NCBI RefSeq assembly: GCF_010389155.1
Contig: NC_057762.1
Span: forward strand, 39,244,055 to 39,308,054
DNA: 64,000 bases
Source of the DNA: Erigeron canadensis
Lineage: Eukaryota > Streptophyta > Magnoliopsida > Asterales > Asteraceae
Direction: 5' to 3'
The position numbers and the translations under genes were made by a program. The notes below the pieces were generated by a model. That model was not told the origin of the DNA and did no database searches. It saw only the letters and a program-made list of their open reading frames with translations. Below are positions 23,101 to 34,472 of the stretch, in pieces (within the stretch, counting starts at the first letter, position 1; each line of letters begins with the position of its first letter).

Positions 23101-23111
23101 AGGATAACTAA
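17115..23111 (+). CDS. CRR42: CRR42-like chloroplast NDH-assembly protein (DUF3148)
   Basis: Three exons: 17115-17225, 21779-21993 and 23003-23111, giving 144 residues. Junctions are AAG|GTTCTC to AGCAG|GTC (phase 0) and GGCAG|GTAAAC to GCAG|GATTATG (phase 2). The first donor is weak, and the acceptor could shift by one CAG codon. Exon 1 is a Ser/Asn-rich, acid-poor stretch typical of a chloroplast transit peptide. From about residue 70 the DUF3148 domain follows, with SLQIGSPVIIVEAP, a GLVKAGDVGRI turn, and RKPMDVWAVRLTIGTYLIDGKYF near the C-terminus. In Arabidopsis the DUF3148 protein CRR42 is needed to assemble subcomplex A of the chloroplast NADH dehydrogenase-like complex; the symbol rests on recall of that family, not a search. 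Intron 1 (4.55 kb) is swollen by repeats. Confidence 0.82.
17692..17873 (-). mobile_element. Truncated LINE-type insertion with 17-bp target duplication
   Basis: GCGTCCAGTATGTTGTT is repeated exactly at 17675-17691 and 17874-17890. Between the copies is a minus-strand fragment ending in an A tract (T run at 17690-17699), preceded by GTAATTTTGCCGTT. This is the signature of target-primed reverse transcription with 5' truncation. It lies in CRR42-like intron 1. Confidence 0.8.
20046..20930. repeat. Array of foldback MITEs, two copies plus a half copy
   Basis: Three related units at about 20046-20359, 20385-20774 and 20793-20930. The first two are near-perfect palindromes: arms beginning GGGGACAATCAAATAAGAAC, with internal AAAGTCCATAAAACTGACAT and TAAGTGTTTAACAACACATT blocks that reappear inverted after a GCATCCATCTTGGATGC centre. 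(AT)n runs separate them. The third unit is only the right arm. No transposase is encoded, and no target duplication could be fixed because the flanks are AT repeats. Confidence 0.8.
20945..21430. repeat. Degenerate minisatellite, about 49-bp unit
   Basis: Repeated phrases AGCCTCTTGACACACTCCAG, CATACTCCTGTCAAGCTTC and TTCCTGACAGCCTC recur at least four times between about 21145 and 21350, with shorter partial units on both sides. Base composition is strikingly C-rich on this strand compared with its AT-rich surroundings. It lies within CRR42-like intron 1. Confidence 0.75.
22101..22290. repeat. Direct duplication of about 95 bp
   Basis: TAGCATTGTTGGATATATAG and the following AATATTGGAATTAG(C/T)C(A/G)GTCAGG occur at 22101 and again at 22206, each ending near TTCTTTGTTACTA. 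It is a local tandem duplication in CRR42-like intron 2. Confidence 0.8.
22292..22311. repeat. Homopolymer of 20 C
   Basis: An uninterrupted C20 run followed by AACAAAAAAAAA lies in intron 2. Exact length is prone to sequencing error. Confidence 0.85.
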
Positions 23112-24327
23112 TCATTTCTTTTTTACAAAAGGATAATACCTCATAATGTATATGATATAAAACCAAAAATGAGATTGTTATATATGATGAGATCCTTACA
23201 CTTGTTATAGAATTATTAAAACCAATAGCACTACACTAGTTTAAAGTATGTAATGTCTAAATCCGCAAAAGCAAGCACATGGTGTCAGACCCATCCTAGA
23301 TTATCTAGTTCTTTCCAATTTCATAAAGAAAACCAAAAACTTTTAGATTCTGCATCTTTTCTATCTACATAAGTTGGGATCATTTTATAATGTATACTAT
23401 ATATTACTAGGATAATTTTTGCAAATTGAATTTGCCTAAGGATATGCAAGTTTGATTTCTGTATGATGATACAGAATCGAGCGATTTCTTTTTTGTACTT
23501 GTATGTCGATTGAACTTACATTTTGTACATCATATGACATTAACTTGAACCTAATATTGCAAGTGAGTTATATGCCCCACGTACATAATAATTCATATGA
23601 TATATGCAAAAAGTCGTACAAGGGACCATATTGGTAGTCATCTCTGCTTTTTATCTTTATAGTTGAGGTGGTCGTGGCCCGCTTTCATTCGAAGGTTGTA
23701 CTAGCTTGATACCATGTTACTCAATCAAGCCTTATATATAAGTTAACCTATAGAACCAGGGCCTGATTATTAGAGCTAATCATAACACTTTTTGTGACCC
23801 TAGCTTGGATGAGGAGTTGCATAAACCAAATTAACAGTGATGCATGAATATTGTAACTATTATAGGAATGAGACAAGGAAGCCAGGTTAAGTTTATTTAG
23901 CATAATTGTATTACATAGAGCTATTATAGTTTGTAAAATCCAAAAATGATTGATACTGATTGTTAAATTAAATACTTGTAGATTGTTTTGGTATGTTAAT
24001 TAAATGGGTCTGCCAAAGAATGCCTTGACCCCCTACAGGGCCAATATATGGTACATGTTGTTGGCTTTGGACACGGATGAAAGACATTACAACGTGTTTG
24101 TTATGTGTTAATCATGTTGGTTGAAGAGTGTAAGGTTTCCCAGTTCTATAATTGTAGAGACAGTGGCAGAGTGTTTGTTTGGGCAATGCTAGAAATTTCT
24201 GTCTTTTTGTATAGTTGTTTTGTAACCATGTCTTCTCATTTATGGGACAACATACATGAATATGAATCATTTTCATTAAAGTGTTGCCCTTTATTGTTAA
24301 TTCCCCCTCTTGCAAAATGGCTAGAGG
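23112..24327. other. CRR42-like 3' flank and spacer
   Basis: AT-rich sequence without a convincing gene or element. A short ORF at 24105-24356 has no recognisable motif. Confidence 0.4.
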
Positions 24328-24430
24328 TCCTTCTCGAAGCGTCTCTTAATCTTTAGGCAAGGGTAAAGTTATCAACATCCCACTTCCCTCGTACCTTGTG
24401 GAAGACCGGAAGCCCGGAATAGGTAACAAA
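24328..24430 (+). mobile_element. Possible Au-type SINE 3' fragment
   Basis: The order GAAGCGTCTCTTAATCTTTA, GGCAAGGGTAAAGTTATCAA, ACTTCCCTCGTACC, then GGAAGACCGGAAGCCCGGAA resembles the 3' half of plant Au-like SINEs (a gcctct..gggtaaggct..cctcc..gacc..gggat arrangement). The pol III boxes are missing. Confidence 0.3.
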
Positions 24431-25239
24431 TTTTTTGTTTTTGATACTTTTTTGTATATTAGAAGTCCAAGAGGCACCTGTTTCTTGTCAGTCTTTTGTA
24501 AGTTAACGGTGTAGTACATAAAAATAGTAATTTAATCAATCATTGGTCAATGCTATCCCGAGATACAAAAATTTAATCTCGATCTCCTTTTTTTCAACAG
24601 AAGCAATCCCAACTCTCTCTTTTCTAATCCTTTGTAAGTTTGTATAATCTTTGTATACCCACAACGCTGTCAATGAAGAACAACCATGATTTCATGGTAA
24701 GTGAATCGTACACTACTAAATTTATTGTAACCGAGGTAATCATGTTACAAGACAGAATTGTACTTGGTGTGGCCAAATATTTATAGTTCTATATGCTCTA
24801 CTTATAATCTATAGTTTCAACATCAGAATCATTTCTCTTGGTCTGTACAAATTATTTTGATGTAAAGTCTATATTCTTTTATCACGAAATCTCTTAAATA
24901 AAACTTATTGTAAATTGAATAAACTAATCCAATTGAGTAAAGAAGTCTTAGCAAGGACACCTAAAAAGGTAGATGGGCCTGTGGTTAGGGTAGGGCTAAG
25001 CCATGGGCAAAAGAAGAAAAAAACACAAAGTTAATTGATGTTGATAACACTCCATGTTCAATGTTTACAAAACTTTCATCACCTTGTTCAATTATTGTTT
25101 TACATCAATTATAACGCAGCGCACCCTATTATTCTCATTTAAATAATTATCCCACCTAGAAAAAATGAAGTATCACTCTTGTTCTATGTAAATTAATAAT
25201 GTTCATAGAATTCTATAAAATATACGTAACTTTAATTTC

Positions 25240-25400
25240 CACCGTGAGATTTCGGCCTTAGTGGTATCATTCGGTGTAATAATTGTGCAAGTACACTGTG
25301 AGGTCAATGTAGATAATGTTATTAGAAAGTGGTCACAAGTTCGAATCCATTCTCATTCCACAAGGTGGTACTGATTACTGAAAGGCAACTAGATAAGATT
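25240..25400 (+). mobile_element. tRNA-derived SINE
   Basis: A box in TTTCGGCCTTAGTGGTATC and B box in CACAAGTTCGAATCCATTC, spaced as in tRNA-derived SINEs. The 3' boundary is not certain. Confidence 0.55.
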
Positions 25401-26039
25401 TACGCGTATGTAACTTTACACTATTATAGGTTTGATGAATGATGGACCTGTGAGCTACACTTTCATTATTCAATAAATTTGTGTCAGATTTTTAATAAAA
25501 ACAACAATTTAATTTAACATAATGGATATGGATATTTTGGGTCATAACTTAAAATTTAAAAGTATTTATCATATAAAGAAGGAATACATAACAGAATCTA
25601 CAGATGCCCATCAATACTAAATAATGTACATTCACGAATCATTTTCATATTCAATACTAATAAAATAAGCTTTTGTATCTCATGATATCATTGTCACATG
25701 TGCCCAATTTCCATAAAAACCAGGGCCAATATTTTTCTTTCATATGTGGTCCAACCCACCCCTTATCCCTTTGCTACGTTTGGTCCTACTTCTTTCTTCA
25801 CTTTAAACTTTGTTACATCAATGTCAAATTAAATACAAATCGTTCCCTAATTGCATTTAATTAACATTGACTAATCACATCATATACCTTTTAAAACCAG
25901 TTCATCTAATCACTAGTCGAGTCGTTCACTTTCTTTTGGAACCTACGCGCTCAACTTTTTATTTATCTTCTAATTGCATTATTAAATCAAATTTAAAAAG
26001 CTTGTATAGGACCAAGTGTCCTAGTGACCAACTTCTTTT

Positions 26040-26040
<1 letters not shown>

Positions 26041-26090
<50 letters not shown>
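26041..26090 (+). repeat. (CT)15(AT)10 compound microsatellite in the MIZ1-like gene leader/promoter
   Basis: CT dinucleotides (26041-26070) run directly into AT dinucleotides (26071-26090), ending 57 bases before the MIZ1-domain gene ATG. The AT part could act as TATA box and the pyrimidine part as a Y-patch-like or GAGA-type element (inference). Confidence 0.85.
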
Positions 26091-26147
26091 CTAAGCATAA
26101 CCTCTTATTGATAAAAGACATTCTTAAACACTAACTTTTTATTCATC

Positions 26148-26855
26148 ATGCCTTCGGTCTACTCTAGCCCATTTCACCAAATGGATAACCCGGCCTTATT
26201 TTCGTTACTACAACACACAACACGTAGTGAAAAAAGGTCCAAAAGTAGTAGTGGCACAGGAGGAGGGATCTTTCGCATGTTCAAGCTTCTTCCAATGCTA
26301 ACATCTGGTTGCAAAATGGTGGCATTGTTAGGGCGGCCCAGAAGGCCGCTCCTAACAGATCATGCCACCACTGGAACATTATTTGGCCACCGAAGAGGGC
26401 GTGTGAGTTTAGCCATCCAAGAGGACCCACACCGCCCCCCGGTTTTTGTCATTGAGCTTCCTATGAGCTCAAGTGCGTTTCAAAAAGAAATGGCGTCGGA
26501 TATAGTTAGGTTATCACTAGAAAGCGAGACAAGAAGTCATAAAAAGAAGGTGTTGGAAGAGTTTGTGTGGGCGGTTTATTGTAATGGAAAGAAATACGGG
26601 TACTCGATAAGAAGGAAGCAAATGACGGATGACGAGCTACACGTTATGCAATCGTTACGAGGGGTATCAATGGGAGCAGGGGTTCTTCCGGGGCTATCTG
26701 AAAAGGATTCGGCTTTTGATGGAGAGCTAACTTATATGAGAGCAAGGTTTGAAAGAGTGGCTGGAAGTAAGGATTCTGAATCTTTTCATATGATCAATCC
26801 TGAAGGTGCTGAAAATGACCAGGAATTGAGCATTTTCTTTGTAAGAGTACATTGA
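26148..26855 (+). CDS. MIZU-KUSSEI1 (DUF617) domain protein
   Basis: Single-exon gene of 235 residues, the usual size and structure for the plant-specific MIZ1 family. After a variable 60-residue N-terminus, the domain shows TGTLFGHRRGRVSLAIQEDP, the VFVIELPMSSSAFQKEM block, VWAVYCNGKKYGYSIRRK, VMQSLRGVSMGAGVLPG, and the C-terminal GELTYMRARFERVAGSKDSE and FHMINPEG followed by ELSIFFVRVH. All landmark blocks are present and in order, so the protein looks intact. The founding Arabidopsis member MIZ1 is needed for root hydrotropism and associates with the ER membrane; other paralogues are largely uncharacterised. Which paralogue this is cannot be told here, so no symbol is given. Confidence 0.93.
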   Translation: MPSVYSSPFHQMDNPALFSLLQHTTRSEKRSKSSSGTGGGIFRMFKLLPMLTSGCKMVALLGRPRRPLLTDHATTGTLFGHRRGRVSLAIQEDPHRPPVFVIELPMSSSAFQKEMASDIVRLSLESETRSHKKKVLEEFVWAVYCNGKKYGYSIRRKQMTDDELHVMQSLRGVSMGAGVLPGLSEKDSAFDGELTYMRARFERVAGSKDSESFHMINPEGAENDQELSIFFVRVH

Positions 26856-27099
26856 TCGATAACAAGGAAAGAGATTGGGAAAGAAAAAAAAAATGTATAT
26901 TAGGGATTTATATATAAGCTAGTTTACATACATATATATTAACGGGTGGATTTGAGTGGCGACATCTTATTTATATTGTTTTCATCCCAAGATATATTAG
27001 ACATTTTATAGTACTTGTGCAAATATTTTTGGCTACGATTTATATAAGATCACAGCTTTTTTTTTAAGATATGGATCAATTGCTTGCAACAGAGTATCT

Positions 27100-27350
27100 A
27101 GCTTACGTTGTCTTAATCGGGTCCGCGTTAGAGAGCCCACTCACCCTCAATACCTAGTGGAAAGAAAAACCCCCAACTAAACCGCCAGAAATCACGACAT
27201 TTAATTTGAATAAAACTATGCCCCATTTGCAATACTCAAACATGCGGAAGACTTTATTTGTGAAATTCTTTAAATGTCATTCCCATATCTTGAACTCGAA
27301 ACCTCGTAAAACTGTTCTTAACCACTGAGCTACTATGGAATACGTGCTTA
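27100..27350 (-). mobile_element. SINE-like element
   Basis: The minus strand carries TAGCTCAGTGGTTAAGA (A box) and GAGGTTTCGAGTTC (B-box-like) at its right end, then about 200 bases with no coding potential. The flank duplication is not identified. Confidence 0.45.
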
Positions 27351-29426
27351 ATTAATTATGTGTTATAGTGTTCAGGCTACGTATTAAAAAGAAAAGAAAG
27401 CATACCATTTCTCTTTGTTGGGGCTTGTAAAATTTATTGTCACTCTCTCACTCTAAAATTGTGGATAATACCCTGATCATTCACGACTTTGAGTTTGTTA
27501 AAACTTGATAATTGGAACATAGTAAAGATTTGTTGAAAAGAATAAAAAAAGGTTTATAGGTACTAAACTAAGTACAGCTATAAACGTAAAATAGTACGGT
27601 GAAAAGTTATGTTTATCTACAAATAAACGGATGAACACGAATTAAATTTCCCATTTGTTTAGTTACTTGAACAAACACGATCATATGTCTTGTTAATTCG
27701 TTTGTTTGTGAACGTTAGTTTAGTTGTTTATTAATGCTCGTATATATGTTTGCTCGTTTTATGTCCTAGTATGTTGCAAATGCATATATATGAACTATAT
27801 TATGAAAAAGATGTACTCCTTCCGCCTCATTTTGAATGACCTATTTGAACTTTGACAGTAATTTTTTTTTTTTTTATTATATGTTATTTGATGAAACTTA
27901 TATCAATAGAAAAATATATTAGAAACTCAATTAAGTCGTACAATCACTCAATTCTGATGGGCTTATTCTGATGGGCTTTTTCTGACGTTAACAATCAATC
28001 GCTCCTATGGTACATATCAAAAAAATATCTCTCAATTTTCAAGTTGAAAAATAGTTTGGGTTTTGTATTGTAAATCACTAATTGATTCGACATAGTTATT
28101 GTTGAGCCCCGGACCTTTAGCCTTTTTAACGCCCTGGTCAACCCAATATTGAATTTGAGCGTCGACCCAACATATACATATACTAATGAATATTTACAAA
28201 TTAGAAAAGGCCCAATAAGTCTCGCTGCTCTCGTCGTAAATCGTAATTAGTTATTGTGAAGTCAAAAAAAATTCAAAAAGGTAAAGCTCTTATTTTTATT
28301 GTTCTTCTATTTTCACGTTTGGCATACAGATTACAGATCAAGGAAAAGGACCAACTAATTACAAGATGAAAAATAAATAGAAAGATCGCTATAGAACAAG
28401 TTTAGCAAAATGCTAGCTTCCTAGAAAAAGATAAAAAGAGAGAATGAATATTTTGAATGGTACTATAATCAAGCTTTGATGTCACTATAACTACTGTAAA
28501 TTAAATAAAAAAAAATATTCAGAATTCTGAAGGACAGGAGAATAAAGAGAAATGCACGTGTACAACCTTTATTCGGTAATCAAGATTTTTTTTTAACTGT
28601 ACACAACATTGTATGCATTATGCAGTTGTACAGTACAATTATATAATGCACATATTTGGTGTGTATGACTAAATGGTGTTGTGTAGGGATCACTTCCCTT
28701 TTTTAAATACAAACAAGAAATTATGGATTTATATGGCCGGGAAGACAAGTCTTATAACTCTAACTCAAATGTATGTAGTGATTTTAAAAACTTTTCCTTG
28801 ATCACCCAAAATGCTGCCTAGTCTAGTGTTAGTTGTAATGTACTATAATTTCACATAACTAATTGAACACATTAACTAAAAGAGAAAACTAGAACTTAAA
28901 AAGGAAATAAAGAGAATCTACATAAGCTACCAACAAGATGATTCTCTAAACAATAGATTAGAGCGAAGCTTCATGGGAAATTTGGCACTAATTAAAGTAT
29001 TACTTGTGAATTGGAGATATGACAGTTAAGCATTGATCTTGTTGAACGGGGCAACAATAATACTCCGTAACAATACTAATGAGAAAATTTTAAATAATAT
29101 TTTTAATGATTAGCTTAAAAATTATCCTAAAAACACATGAGTATGTACTAGTAATTAATTATAAAATAGAGCTCATATCTATATCTAAACACTAGATAAG
29201 AACATAATATTTGTGTTTAAGATTTATACTATGTAGTTGTTTCGAAGTTACACGTTCACTTTAACACTAGAAATTCGTTCAGTCTTATTGACATGAATTT
29301 TCATTAGCAGTAGTTTAGTTAATTAAAAAAGATGGTGTAATTTTTATAAAACAAAACCCTTTAATTTAAGGAGAAAAGTTAGGTAAAGCATGCAGTATCT
29401 ATCTTAGGTAAAGCAAACGCGTGCGC
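27351..29426. other. Intergenic, nothing coding
   Basis: AT-rich. It contains a diverged GTTCGTGAAC/GTTTAGTTGTTTATTAATGC patch (27640-27760) related to the 8.9-kb minisatellite, and a duplicated TCTGATGGGCTT(A/T)TTCTGA at about 27953. No element termini are clear. Confidence 0.4.
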
Positions 29427-29446
29427 GGGGGGGGGGGGGGGGGGGG
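29427..29446. repeat. Homopolymer of 20 G
   Basis: Uninterrupted G20 immediately after GCGTGCGC. Confidence 0.85.
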
Positions 29447-29608
29447 TTATGTAAAATTCAAAGGGTCATATATACATGTTTATCAAATTCAAATGTTTAA
29501 TCTGTAACTTTTTTAATGTGACAGTACATAAGCTTAAGTAAAGTCTGCAGTACTGATCATTTTCCCTTAATTTAATACCTCAAGTTTATTGATTAATATT
29601 TAGGATTA

Positions 29609-29880
29609 CGAGTATGGTACCCGCGCAATGCGGCGGCAGTGGGAAAAGCGGTCTAGTGGTGTTGGTGATGGTACTATTGGTGGTGGTGGCGGTGTCAAGT
29701 GGTGTAAGTTGATGTAATTGTGATAGTTGAAAATTTAGAAGATAAGGGCTTAAAGTGTTAATTATTAAAATAAAGGTTTAGAGTGTAAGTTATAGTTCAT
29801 TAAGGATTTAAGGGCAACATAAAAAGCCAAATGTAATTCTGGTAATTCAAAGGTAGAATTACCTAAAATAAAAAGAGGGT
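29609..29880 (-). mobile_element. Helitron relic, same subfamily as 13332
   Basis: The minus-strand 3' end is a CCGC...GCGG hairpin then GTACCATACTCG before host T. The body GGTACTATTGGTGGTGGTGG, GGTGTCAAGTGGTGTAAGTT and AATTGTGATAG follows the 13332 copy closely. The 5' TC end has decayed. Confidence 0.65.
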
Positions 29881-29931
29881 ATATATCAAACGAATAGTTT
29901 TACCTAAATTTGATAGATTTTAAAACTGTAA

Positions 29932-30121
29932 GGTGTTGTTTGTTTATGACTTAATAAATTAAGTCATGGCTTAGTTAAATATTTTTAATCCATTAAGGCA
30001 TCAAAAGTGTTTGTTTTCTTGACTTAATAAATAAAAAACAATTGTATTAACTTAATTCATACCAACATTATTTATTCATTCAGTTATTTAATGGTTAAAA
30101 AAAAACAAACAGACCCCTTAA
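29932..30121. mobile_element. MITE with TAAGG..TTTGTTT termini
   Basis: Left end TAAGGTGTTGTTTGTTT and right end AAACAAACAGACCCCTTA are inverted, with internal inverted TTAATAAATTAAGTC/GACTTAATAAAT blocks. No convincing target duplication. A related fragment lies at 38990-39150. Confidence 0.55.
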
Positions 30122-30485
30122 AGTTACTTGAAAGAAAATAAAAACGTTTTGTTGGTAGGTTGGGGAATGTAGCGCCAAATTGTTCTAAGTTGGTACAACA
30201 AAACTAAATTAAGAAGAATCAAATAGTATTCTTAATTGATATGGGATTGTTGGCACCATCCAAAAATTTCAATCCAGCATTAATTTTATCTTGGTCAAAT
30301 ACTCATTCTCCATGTTCCTTGGATTCTGACAGCGGTATCTTATATCTAGAAATACACATCCATTTTGGTTATCATGAAATTCTTTCATGTATAGGTTATT
30401 TTTGAAGATTAGGTGGTTGTTATAATGTTTTTCATAGAAATTTATCAAGGCTTTGATCAAAGATATATAGGTGATAGTTAATTAG

Positions 30486-30720
30486 TGGGGTGTTAGCCCA
30501 ATGGTTAAAGATTTTCTACAATGTGGAATCTTTGATCTTAGGTTCGAATCCTGTCACATGGAAATGTGATGAGGGGACCTTAGTAATGCTATATCCATAT
30601 AACACATGAGAAGTCAACCCTTTAGGGCATCATTAAGAGTCGAACCGGTGTGGACGCATTCGCGTGACATTGTTAGTCATTTATCCGTTGATGCCTTTAT
30701 AAAAAATGTGTTATATCTAA
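30486..30720 (+). mobile_element. tRNA-derived SINE, 235 bp
   Basis: A box TTAGCCCAATGGTTAAA and a perfect B box GGTTCGAATCC. TTAATTAG occurs at both flanks (30478-30485 and 30721-30728) as a likely short target duplication. The body ends in a TTATAAAAAATG-type tail. Confidence 0.65.
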
Positions 30721-30728
30721 TTAATTAG

Positions 30729-31428
30729 GACGAATAATATCACAATAATGTCGGCCCTCGAGATCTCGTCATCATCCACTACTACGGAGTACTTCGGTGT
30801 TGTTGGGGCCCAATTGGTTTCACCCACATTGTTTGAGAACGAAGTGGTTTGAGTTTTTCAATAGGCTGAATTCGGTACTGTAAATATAATAAAAATGAAG
30901 TATTATACGTAATATATATATTGGATATTTGTCAGTCTAGAGTTCAAATAGATTATATTGTATTGTTGCCAATCTTTGTGTTGTGTGATTGTCAAAGAAC
31001 GTGAAACCACTCTAGAAAACACGCAAGAACAATAATAACCCATAACCAATTCGGTTGAAAATGAGTCAATGGTCAAAAAAAGAGATCAAAATAACAGTCT
31101 ATGGGGAACATGTGAGGGGGATCAAATACGGCGTGATTGAAAGATTTGGACCCCACAGATTGAGACACATCCTGCGGCTTATATCTATTTTGTCAGTTGA
31201 GGAGGTGTGGAGTGGGTGGTGTACGGTGCACATTTATTCGTCGTACGTTGAATATAGAATGGCTACCAAAAGTTATTGTTTATGTATATGTATATTTTTG
31301 TCGGTGAAAACCATTAAAAAAAACACCTCCTATATTGAAAGGATGTCTAAATCTTATCCTTACGTCTTTTTTTACTCACTATCGACCCTTGCATATTCCA
31401 ATCTAATCTATCTATATCTATATCTATA
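30729..31428. other. Intergenic; unremarkable ORF rejected
   Basis: A 142-codon reading frame (31055-31483) begins here but runs into a (TATATC)n repeat and a Helitron and has no domain pattern. No gene is called. Confidence 0.4.
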
Positions 31429-31699
31429 TCTATACTACATTATTAAACATTTAGTTACTTTTATTTTTCAATTAAGTTGTTAATATTTCAAAATCTTTAT
31501 CCCACTTTATTCGCTATTTTAAAGATGGCTACTTATTTATAATATGAAATAACAATAATACTCTTGATGAACTTAATTTACATCTACCTTTAACTTTTAA
31601 ATAACTACACTGTTATTTTTAAATAAAAACTTTTACATTCACATCGTTCCGCCACCGTTGTCGTCATTACATAGCCGCATTGTACGGACACATGACTAG
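31429..31699 (+). mobile_element. Helitron, 271 bp
   Basis: 5' end TCTATACTACATTATTAAAC after host A. 3' end has CCGCATTGTACGG as a short stem-loop then ACACATGACTAG and host T. The interior CATCGTTCCGCCACCGTTG matches the GGT-rich family core. Immediately upstream is a TATATC repeat apparently grown from the 5' terminus. Confidence 0.65.
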
Positions 31700-32240
31700 T
31701 TAAGCAAATTTTAGTTTGCTTGTTTATGATGGGACAGTGTACTTAGTTACTAATTAATACATATGTAAATAAATAAGTGAAAGATGTCTAATTGTATTTG
31801 TGCATCTAAGTTTAACAGTAGAATGTAAGTAGGTAAAACATTATTTTTTTATTTTTTTTTGTAAGATGCTTAGCAAACACAAACTAACATAAAATGACAT
31901 AACGAATCCACATAAATACAATGAGAAACATACATGTTACACTTAATTATATATCTTTTTTTAAAACTTAACCTTTTTGCGCACCAAGTTTTTTGTTTCA
32001 ACGATAAATCACGCCTTGTCGACTATCCAATCTTTGATAAAGAAGAGTGGGTTAATGGGTTATAGAGTTAGAAAAAATGAAAGAAATTAGTGTCAATATG
32101 CTAGTATAAGTTTTTGACTGGCTTTGTACATCAAATTTTGGTTTTAAAGTGAAACATATATAACATGAGTTGTAGTATTAGTTAATCCCGCCCATATCGA
32201 TCAAGTTGTAGTATCTAGGTGGAGCAGATAAAAAGAATGC
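31700..32240. other. Intergenic, nothing recognised
   Basis: AT-rich, no credible ORF or element boundary. Confidence 0.4.
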
Positions 32241-32945
32241 ATTTTTTTTTTTTTTGAAATTGTGAACTATATTACTATCCAAAAAAAACATTTACAAATT
32301 TACATATTTATGTAATTTGGACAGCCCCAAGTATACTAGACAAAAACAAAAATATACAATGGAAATCAAATTCTAAATCCAATTTTGTAACAACAATCAC
32401 TAAAATAAGAACTAATTTCACTGCCATCCATCAACCTCAAAATGAGAATAGCAATTCTGCAGCCTTACCCAATTTAGAACCCATATTACTTGAACTGCAC
32501 CAGTATAAAGTATTCTCATATTGCATGACTCACTATTCCTATACGCAAGTGCAGTTACCCAGCAATTTTACATTCTCAATACCACAATCCACAACCAGCA
32601 TGAATCAAACAGCTCTGAGGAAATTACCCATACATTTCAGTTCCCACAATTCTGCAATTTTATCCACATTACTAGTTTTCCTTACTTTGATTGTCATTAA
32701 TTGAAGTCTAACACTACCCCCGATTGCTTGGCATAACATCTCCTAATTCCTTTCCAGATTCTTAAAGAGTAGCATTTTTTTCTTGCCAGATATAATACAC
32801 AGCAGCAACCACCAAAGTCTATTTATCACCATTTCTAAATTCTTATTTTCCTTTGCTCTGACTAAAATCCTAATCACTTCCTGCAAGCAATCCTGCATCA
32901 AGAGTGCATGTTGGATGATGCAAAAGACGAAATCTCAAATTTAAT
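32241..32945 (-). mobile_element. LINE 3' remnant
   Basis: The minus strand translates, with breaks, to phrases such as INRLWWLLLCIISGKKK and MLLFKNLERN, the usual C-terminal end of plant LINE ORF2 (W..IW.ERN-type). It closes in an A tract (T run at about 32241-32255 on plus). No full reverse transcriptase remains. Confidence 0.5.
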
Positions 32946-34217
32946 TAGGTAAAGAAATTAGAAGCAACATTTTGCACTTGATTGAAAGCATGTATGGGAT
33001 AAAGATAGGATTAATAAAGATACGATAATTTTATGGACACAGGGGCATTATTTGGATTTTTTCAACAATATGAGGGTGGTTTTGTGGAATGTAGGTAGGA
33101 TTTGGTAGCATAACAGCGGAGCAAAGTAGTTGTCGGGGATAAGGAGGTTGCCAGGCTAGCTGAAGATATTAGTGGATCCTCCGTCACCAATAAGTCTTGA
33201 AAATATGGTGTACGTACAATATTGCCAATTATTAGACTGGTGTCTCGTGACGATGACTTCTCAACAAAACCCCATGACCCATCGTAGTTAAGCCTTTAAG
33301 TTGGATGATAATCTTAAGTTATTCAATGTAATTAATATTTGAAATATATAAATAAACTAAATCAATATTTTGGCAATTAGTAAATTTAGTTATAAGTTTC
33401 AAATATCTCAATGTAACTATGAAGAAGAGGAAGTAAAGATAAGAGATTAATTGGTTATACGTTGGTTGTGAGTACTAGCTACTTATTCAATTGTATTTCA
33501 CAATTATAATACGATAGAGTTTTTTAAAATATATAATATATATTAAGGCAATAATAAAATCAAAGGATATATTTCAAGTTAATTTCCTTCGGGTTGTTGT
33601 TAACACATCATCCCATCACTTATCAAAAATATTGTCACACTAACATTATCTTCTCATTATCATCATGTATGACCTGACCTCATATAGTATAGTTAATGTA
33701 TGATGGTATTGTACTGATTCGATATTGTAAGTTTGTAACAAAGGAATATTAAAGCCAACTTACGATGGCTCCAAACTACATTAAAAAGTGAAAATAAGTT
33801 GTTATTTTAGATATTAAAAAAGATATTTAATTATTTATAGTCAAAATCTATGACAGGCACTTTAGCTTCATTCCTAATAATCTATTTTTATCAAAGAGTT
33901 GAGTTGACTAGCCTTCTAGTTCAATCATTCCATGTGTCGCGAAGCCATTTTGTCTAAAGGAACTATTTATCTCATAGAAAATGCGTCTTGCAATAGAATT
34001 ACACCATCGATGATTCAGATTTAGTTGGAAAAAAGAATACCACAATTAAGAATTATATATTAAAAAAAAAACATGAAGGAGAACATTTATGATACTTATT
34101 AAATTTAACTATACATTTTATTTTAAATTCAACAAAAAAAATATAGTATTAAAAAAAGGAGAAATTAGTTTGAATAATGAAAAATCATTTTAAGTTTACC
34201 AAATACCCAAATTCTTT
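32946..34217. other. Intergenic, nothing recognised
   Basis: AT-rich; no ORF with family features on either strand and no paired termini. Confidence 0.35.
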
Positions 34218-34472
34218 TTGAATTTTCAAAGATTACTTACAAAATGGGCGAATTCGCAACATTACAAGGAGGCATTGCCTTTTTGGGTAAAATCGCAAGC
34301 CCTCTTTGCGAATGACAAGTTCTTCTTGTGAATCGCAAGCACCTCCGTGCATTTCTAGGAAAAATTGCAAGTAGTCCCTGCGAAGCTCGACGAATATTTG
34401 GGGTTTCCCCCAAAAATGCAACACCTCATTGCGATGTTACGATTTTGTGAGTATTTTTTGAAAATTCAACAT
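34218..34472. mobile_element. Foldback MITE with an internal array of small hairpins
   Basis: Outer arms TTTTGAATTTTCAAAGATTA and the inverted GTATTTTTTGAAAATTCAAC bracket about 180 bases that are locally GC-rich. Inside, five short units each start with a TCGCAA- or TTGCAA-type word and several close with TTGCGA or CTGCGA, so each can fold into a small stem-loop. No target duplication was found. Confidence 0.5.

Noticed and set aside
30486..30560. Functional tRNA gene
   Set aside because: The A and B boxes are good, but the sequence cannot close an acceptor stem and continues into a SINE body.
31055..31483. 142-codon plus-strand ORF
   Set aside because: No domain pattern, it runs through a TATATC repeat and into a Helitron, and codon use looks like AT-rich noise.
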